Of a stretch of 64,000 nucleotides of DNA, positions 58,664 to 64,000 are shown piece after piece. The stretch comes from Pseudisothecium myosuroides. Its lineage: Eukaryota; Streptophyta; Bryopsida; Hypnales; Lembophyllaceae. The number at the start of each line of letters is the position of its first letter. Position 1 is the first letter of the stretch. The notes under the pieces were generated by a model. That model did not search any database. It was given only the letters and a program-made list of their open reading frames with translations, and had not been told where the DNA came from. The stretch is from assembly GCA_951799445.1 (NCBI GenBank), contig OX637296.1, forward strand, positions 13,764,001 through 13,828,000, read 5' to 3'. The translations under genes and the position numbers were made by a program.

Positions 58664-61600
58664 TAAGGTTGCTTGTAGGAGATTACACTTAAATGAGACC
58701 TTATAAGCTCTTGATTTAGCACCACAAGCATGGAACAGAAGAATGATGATGAAGGACTTTTGTACATAGGTGATTGCTTATGAAAGGTTTTGCATTTGCG
58801 GGTGCTCTCTATGTAGGTACTCAAAGCATATATTTTCCTATGCATTATAGTATATAGGCCTTTTCATGGTCAATCACATCTCTTTCAAACTCTAGCACTA
58901 TGCAAAGTGCACCTAAAAAAGACGGTCTCTCTAAGAGGAAGCAAACTGTAAGTAGTTGTATGGAGGCTAAATGAATTGGTTATTGATTTTCAAACATGAA
59001 GGTTATAGGGTGCTATAAATGTAATCTAGGTGAATCCAAAATTCACCTAATGTATACTAAAAATAACATTCACTATATCAAAATATTATCCAAGCTAGAG
59101 GTAAAAATTGAAGATAGTTTATTAAAAGTTGTCCCCTTGCAAAGCTTTTTCCTTTAGGATTTCATAAATGAATTCAATCATTATCCAATACTGTGTTCAA
59201 CTCCACCTTGTATTTGTCCTTTTACTATTCATCATTCTAGATATCTATTCATTTTACATCCAATAGGCTCTAGGTTTGGATGTAGGTACTTTGCTAGCCC
59301 CTAAAGTTCTTTCATGTTTAGAGGCTCAAAATTGCTTCAAAATACTAGTCTCCAAAACAAGGCTAAAATCTTCATTTATATATTTATTTTCTAAAAAATC
59401 TGATTGTAGGATCCTTTAGTTAACTTGTTAGGGTTCACTCTTCTAAAATTTAAGAATATAAAATCCTACTAATTGCAAGATCATGATGCTTGGGTTTCAA
59501 AAAGAAGAATTTTCAATCCTTTCCAAATGGTTAGAGTTCATCTTTCAAACATTTTATCCCAAAATGTGTAGATCCTACAACTTGCAACCCTTAATAATTT
59601 GTTGAAGAAACAAGTTGGGAATACATATAAAAATTTCAAAAAAAAAAAATCATATTCATCCTTGAAAAAAATAGTAAATAGAAGAAGTAGAGAATGATTT
59701 AAAATACTATATTGTTAAGAATTTAGTTATGGAATTGGAAAATGCCAATCCCAATGGTTGTAATGTTATAATAAACAAATCTACATCCTATGATTTTATT
59801 TATTTCCAAAAATATTGAAAATTGAGTTAAATAAAGGAATTCAAAGTTTATTTTAGGGTGGAGACTCTATAACTGCTTGCAAATTAAAATTCTTCATAAC
59901 TTTCATCTCATTGATCAAAATACAATGTTTTAAAGTTTTCTACGTACATATAAATCTAGAAACCAATTTCAAATTTTTATTTTCTTTAAAAAAGTGATTT
60001 TTTCTTAGCTACCCATGTTGTCCAACCAGGCTTCAAAAGAAACTACACATTGTGCAATAAATTTTTAACTATGCAATCAATGGTTATGAAATTATTGTAC
60101 CTTAACCCCTAAACGTCTGGATTCATCTCCAAAATTGACGATTTGAGAAAAACCATTATAAACTACAATTTGGAAGAATATTTTGGAATTGGTATACAAA
60201 TGAAAGCTGTAGATTTTGATTTTTAAATTCTATCGGTACGGTTAGATCTACTAATGCTATCACCAATCTTTTTCTATAAATTTTGAAAAGAAATTTTCAG
60301 AATTCCTTCTAAATTCAATTACAAGTAAAATATTATCATTTTTTGAGTAAAACTTGTTGGAATGGATTTGAAATAAGGTTCTCTTCATATGGTGATTTTT
60401 TGAAATTTTTGTGACCTTTACATCTTTGACCTCATTTTTGCACATCTAGTTTTGAACTAAAGTCAATGCAAATTGACCACTTGACATACTTCCACATTTG
60501 AAATTTTAGAAATGTATATATTCTAGTAACACCAAATCCAACCGATGGATAGGACAACAACTTGATAAAGTGTCACCAAAAATTAAGATGACTTTCATCC
60601 AAGCAGGAATGAGACAGAAACAAGGATTTGAATCTGTTCATCGTCCAGAAAATGGATGTCAGAGCGCTCCAGGGTTAAAGCTGCTCTTGGACCACATGTT
60701 ATGTGAAAATTTGAAAGAAAGAAAAATGAAAATTCCATTTGTGTGGGTTATAATCCTCTTTTGGCTAAAGTAACAATGGCTTAAATTGTTTGAAAAAGGG
60801 TTGAATTATGGTTCCTACTATTGAATTGCAAATTTTTGGTAGGGGCCTATCAATAGGTCAGATTTTAGATTATCTTAGAATGCATATTTTGAACACCACA
60901 TGAATAAGTTATAAATTGTCAAAGTGATGTATCCAACATCAACCCTAGGCTCTCATGAATGGAGGTTGTACATTTTAGGCAAGAGTATGTAGAGATCAAT
61001 TTTACAAACAGGTAACAATTAGGTGCAGTTACCTTACACAATGAGATTTCCAACAATGATAATCTTGAATGCTGAATTTGGCATTATGAACAATATTCTA
61101 GAATTTAAATAGGCATGTAACAGTGATAGCTTCTAAGCAGGAGCTTGTTTTCATGCTGGTTTCTTTGAAATCCAATGTTGTACAAGTACGTAACTTATCC
61201 AGAAATGGTGATCATAACATCTTTGGAGTGACAGTTGCTGTATGTTCACACAAACAAAGGTCGATGAGCTTTGCATTCTGTGACTCTCTTTCATGGCTTT
61301 TGAATGTGCTTTATGTGTTCACAACTTGACATGAGTATGTGGGAGTTGACCAACTTCATATTTACACGCAACAAGACTGTGATTGTCAAGACATGGATTC
61401 AAGGAATGTGCAAATACAGAATATTTCATTCGAGGGGTTTAGTGTACTGCTTTTCTTCTAATCGAGACATGCATTCAAGGAATACAAAGTGTTGCATTAG
61501 AGGGTTTTAGTGAATTGCTTTTTTTTCCGGTCAAAACATGCCATTAGAGAAAATCTGGGGTCTTTGGAGGACCGGCATTTGATTTCGGCAGCAGTGCAAA

Positions 61601-62609
61601 TATAAGGAAATTAAAAAAGCATTATATATTAAAAATATAAAATTTATTTTACCTTGTCACTTGAGGTCATGTGGAAAAAATATATTTTAATATATTTTAA
61701 ATATTTTAAATATTTTTAAATATTATTATTTTTTTATTCCTATTTTTATTGTATTTGCATTGCTATTGAAAGTCAAATGGCCCTCTAGAGGCTCCAAATT
61801 TTTTCTAATACATTCAAGGAATGAGCATTCTTCATTGAGGTTGATTGTACTCCTTCTCTACCAATTTAGACTCAGGGAAATTGTTCACAAATGTGGCAAT
61901 AAATTTAGTAAAACTTCTGCCAATTAGTTTGTACAAGTACCCAAAATGTGAATATAAGCATTAAATTCTTAGCACATTTAGAACATCTTGAGTCTTGATT
62001 CAATGTCAGAGCAATGTAATGGTACATCCCGAATATGTTCACTTAGACACTTTTTTAAAGAGGCAACCCCCGGCTGTGGCATCTCAACCCTCTCATATTA
62101 CGTGGAATCCTAAAAGCACCTGATGTCCTATTTGTGGATACTATTTATATTACTAGTATCAGAGGCAAAGATGGATGATTGGTTGGAAGAGCTACACGTT
62201 TGGTGGTTGTTGCTACGATTTCCTTTTACCATAATTGCTAGTTTGCTTGCCATGCTCTACATAAAGCAAAAATTGTTGTTTGAGAGCCAAAATTTAACAT
62301 GCCCTTGAAAGTGATGAGCATGATAGAGGTCGCAGTAGAGCTCATTTTTTTAAATATTTGACTCTCCTTTCCGTTACCACATTGCAGTATACTGTTTTCA
62401 TTGAGGATGCTCTTAGCAATGTCTTTAGCAACTTGTGCTAACATTAATCATGAAAATCACATAGGGGAGGCAATCCATTCCTGATCAGCACCCCATTATG
62501 ATAGAATAGGCTTCTATCTTTCCTTGCAGGGAAAGATGAATAGTAATCAATAATGGTGCAATTCTCGGAGCAGTTGTGGCATATTATGATTGGCTACAAA
62601 ACTTTCAAT
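58664..62609. other. Gene-free repeat-rich interval
   Basis: About 59294-60105 is an inverted, incomplete copy of subfamily B of the TTAA-terminal repeats (the stretch ctacatcctatgattttatt is the inverse of a segment near 445). TTAACCCCTAAACG at 60102 looks like a further terminus. AT-only runs occur at 61680-61740. Short frames have no recognised domains. Confidence 0.5.
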
Positions 62610-62850
62610 ATTGCACCCAGCCCTTGGTCAGAAATAGCAAGACCTCTATCATCAATATGGGATGGATACAAGCTCTAGCTGATTAATTCATAGTAATTTC
62701 ATTTTGAGACAAAAAAATCTGGAAATTCTGGAAACTGTCCAAACTCTATTTCTGCACACAGACAAAATTTCCCCAGAAGAAACCGCCTTCCAGATACCTG
62801 TAACTCCTTAAGTGGGCAGAAATGGGATGCCTCCCGTTAGTCCCGTATGG
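62610..62850. repeat. Dispersed repeat of about 235 bp, copy 3 of 3 (diverged)
   Basis: This copy shares the order of ttcatagtaatttcat, tctatttctgcaca and ccttaagtgggc words with the copies at 28975 and 39790, but is the most diverged. Confidence 0.45.
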
Positions 62851-64000
62851 GAGTTGGGACCATAGTTCAGGAGTACAACTTCAGCTCCGAAACCAAGCCT
62901 CCTCCCACACATTGACAAGCATGGAATTTGTTATTGTCAGATCTTTGCCATGAAACTTCCTCACGAGCGCCTCCAAGGCTCCAACAATCAAAACTGACAA
63001 CCGTTCTCGATACCAGACTAGAAGAGCACGGCTTGTCAGAGTTTTAAATGCTCCTCGTGCAACAGAGTGTCAAAGTCTCAAGAGTCTTGCCGGTGAACAC
63101 GGTTTGCCATCAATGTCACAGTGATATGACAAACATGGGTAGCTCCACTGTGCCCATCAGTTCTTGTTGGTAGGCACTGCCCATCAGTTCTTTTAAGTTG
63201 AGTCGTGCACCTCTTTTAAATTGAAACACTTTCTGCCTACGCTTTTCACCTCCGTATCCTTAAATCAATGACCTATGAAACTAGTAGAGCTAGTTACCTT
63301 CAACAGACTCTGTTTGTTTTGTTTGTTTTTGTTTTCCAATCAGGCTGGTCTTCGGAACAAAGTTCTGCTTCACTCAATGACATACCCACGGGATACTGCA
63401 CTGTAAGGCTCGAAGTAGTAGCACATAATCTGACTTACGCACGAAACACTAACAAGTCCTTTCAGTCGCACTAACAATATATAACATTAGCTGCAATCTA
63501 CAGGTCTTGGAAAGCTATATTTCCTGAGCTTGAATTTTTGAATTCTATCAGAATTCCGGTCCTTGTCTCTTTCTCAACCACCTGCGAGCTTCCAAATTGA
63601 AGGCTGAGTACATGGATTGCACACAATGGTCTAAGTAATTTATATCAAATAGACATTGAGTTACTTTGTTGCTTTGTGAACACTTAAGAATAATCAAACA
63701 TTCACAACACCTAGAGATTGCATTACATCAGGCTAGCTGCAAAGAGGTCGCTAAATAAAAAATTCCAGCATCACCCTAACCTGAGCTTAAATGTCTTCTC
63801 TACACTCAAACTTCTTTCTTAAAGTCTTCTCTAAAATGACACTTGAAGAATATTGTGCACAATTGTCTCGATCATCGACTGTAGCACCATTGTCAAACAT
63901 TCAAACACAGTAACCGTGAAAAAGTCGGGACTCCAGGTGTGGTAAGATTCAAGAGGTTTGAAATGTACTCGAAAACTCAGAGAACCCACTCTTGCTATTG
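62851..64000. other. Unique interval at the right edge
   Basis: Composition is closer to 45% GC from 62850 to 63450, and dispersed repeats stop, so an unseen gene end or promoter may be near. A (tttg)n tract lies at about 63309-63331. No exon with family resemblance was found. Confidence 0.3.

Overview
This looks like a piece of a land-plant nuclear genome. Four multi-exon genes with canonical GT-AG introns sit as GC-richer islands in a very AT-rich, repeat-packed background. The families are plant ones: a pectin methylesterase with its inhibitor pro-domain, an HHP4/5-type heptahelical (AdipoR/PAQR) protein, a plant PP2C with a C-terminal CxxC region, and a membrane-anchored SPRY protein. A bryophyte or other seedless plant is possible, but the sequence does not settle the lineage. 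There is no operon, organelle, bacterial or viral gene structure.

Layout. 1-7.9 kb: repeats, nested tandem arrays, a broken retroelement protease and three tiny retroposon insertions. 7.9-11.0 kb: GC-richer, low-repeat DNA with one weak small-secreted-peptide candidate. 11.0-15.1 kb: SPRY gene (+), two exons, with a three-unit 112-bp array just before the start. 15.1-30.0 kb: repeat territory with a 0.87-kb palindrome, long-TIR elements, a SINE with a perfect target duplication, a mariner/Stowaway-type element and a 2.8-kb TIR element with one end triplicated. 30.1-34.8 kb: PP2C gene (+), seven exons, behind a strongly GC-skewed leader. 34.8-41.7 kb: repeats. 41.8-44.0 kb: HHP gene (-), three exons. 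44.0-53.5 kb: repeats. 53.5-57.2 kb: pectinesterase gene (-), three exons, with a 144-bp duplicated upstream region. 57.6-64 kb: repeats and a TIR MITE.

The genes do not form a pathway. They act in cell-wall remodelling (PME), protein dephosphorylation (PP2C), membrane receptor-like signalling (HHP) and an unknown membrane role (SPRY). The most distinctive feature is the mobile DNA: a non-autonomous family whose copies begin and end in TTAA with TIRs close to CCCCTAAAGGACC (at least eight copies), one of which abuts the PME stop codon; and a set of 25-84 bp, poly(A)-ended insertions with 10-18 bp direct repeats that look like 3' scraps of one LINE family. All exon joins were read by eye from splice signals, reading phase and family resemblance. 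No search was run.
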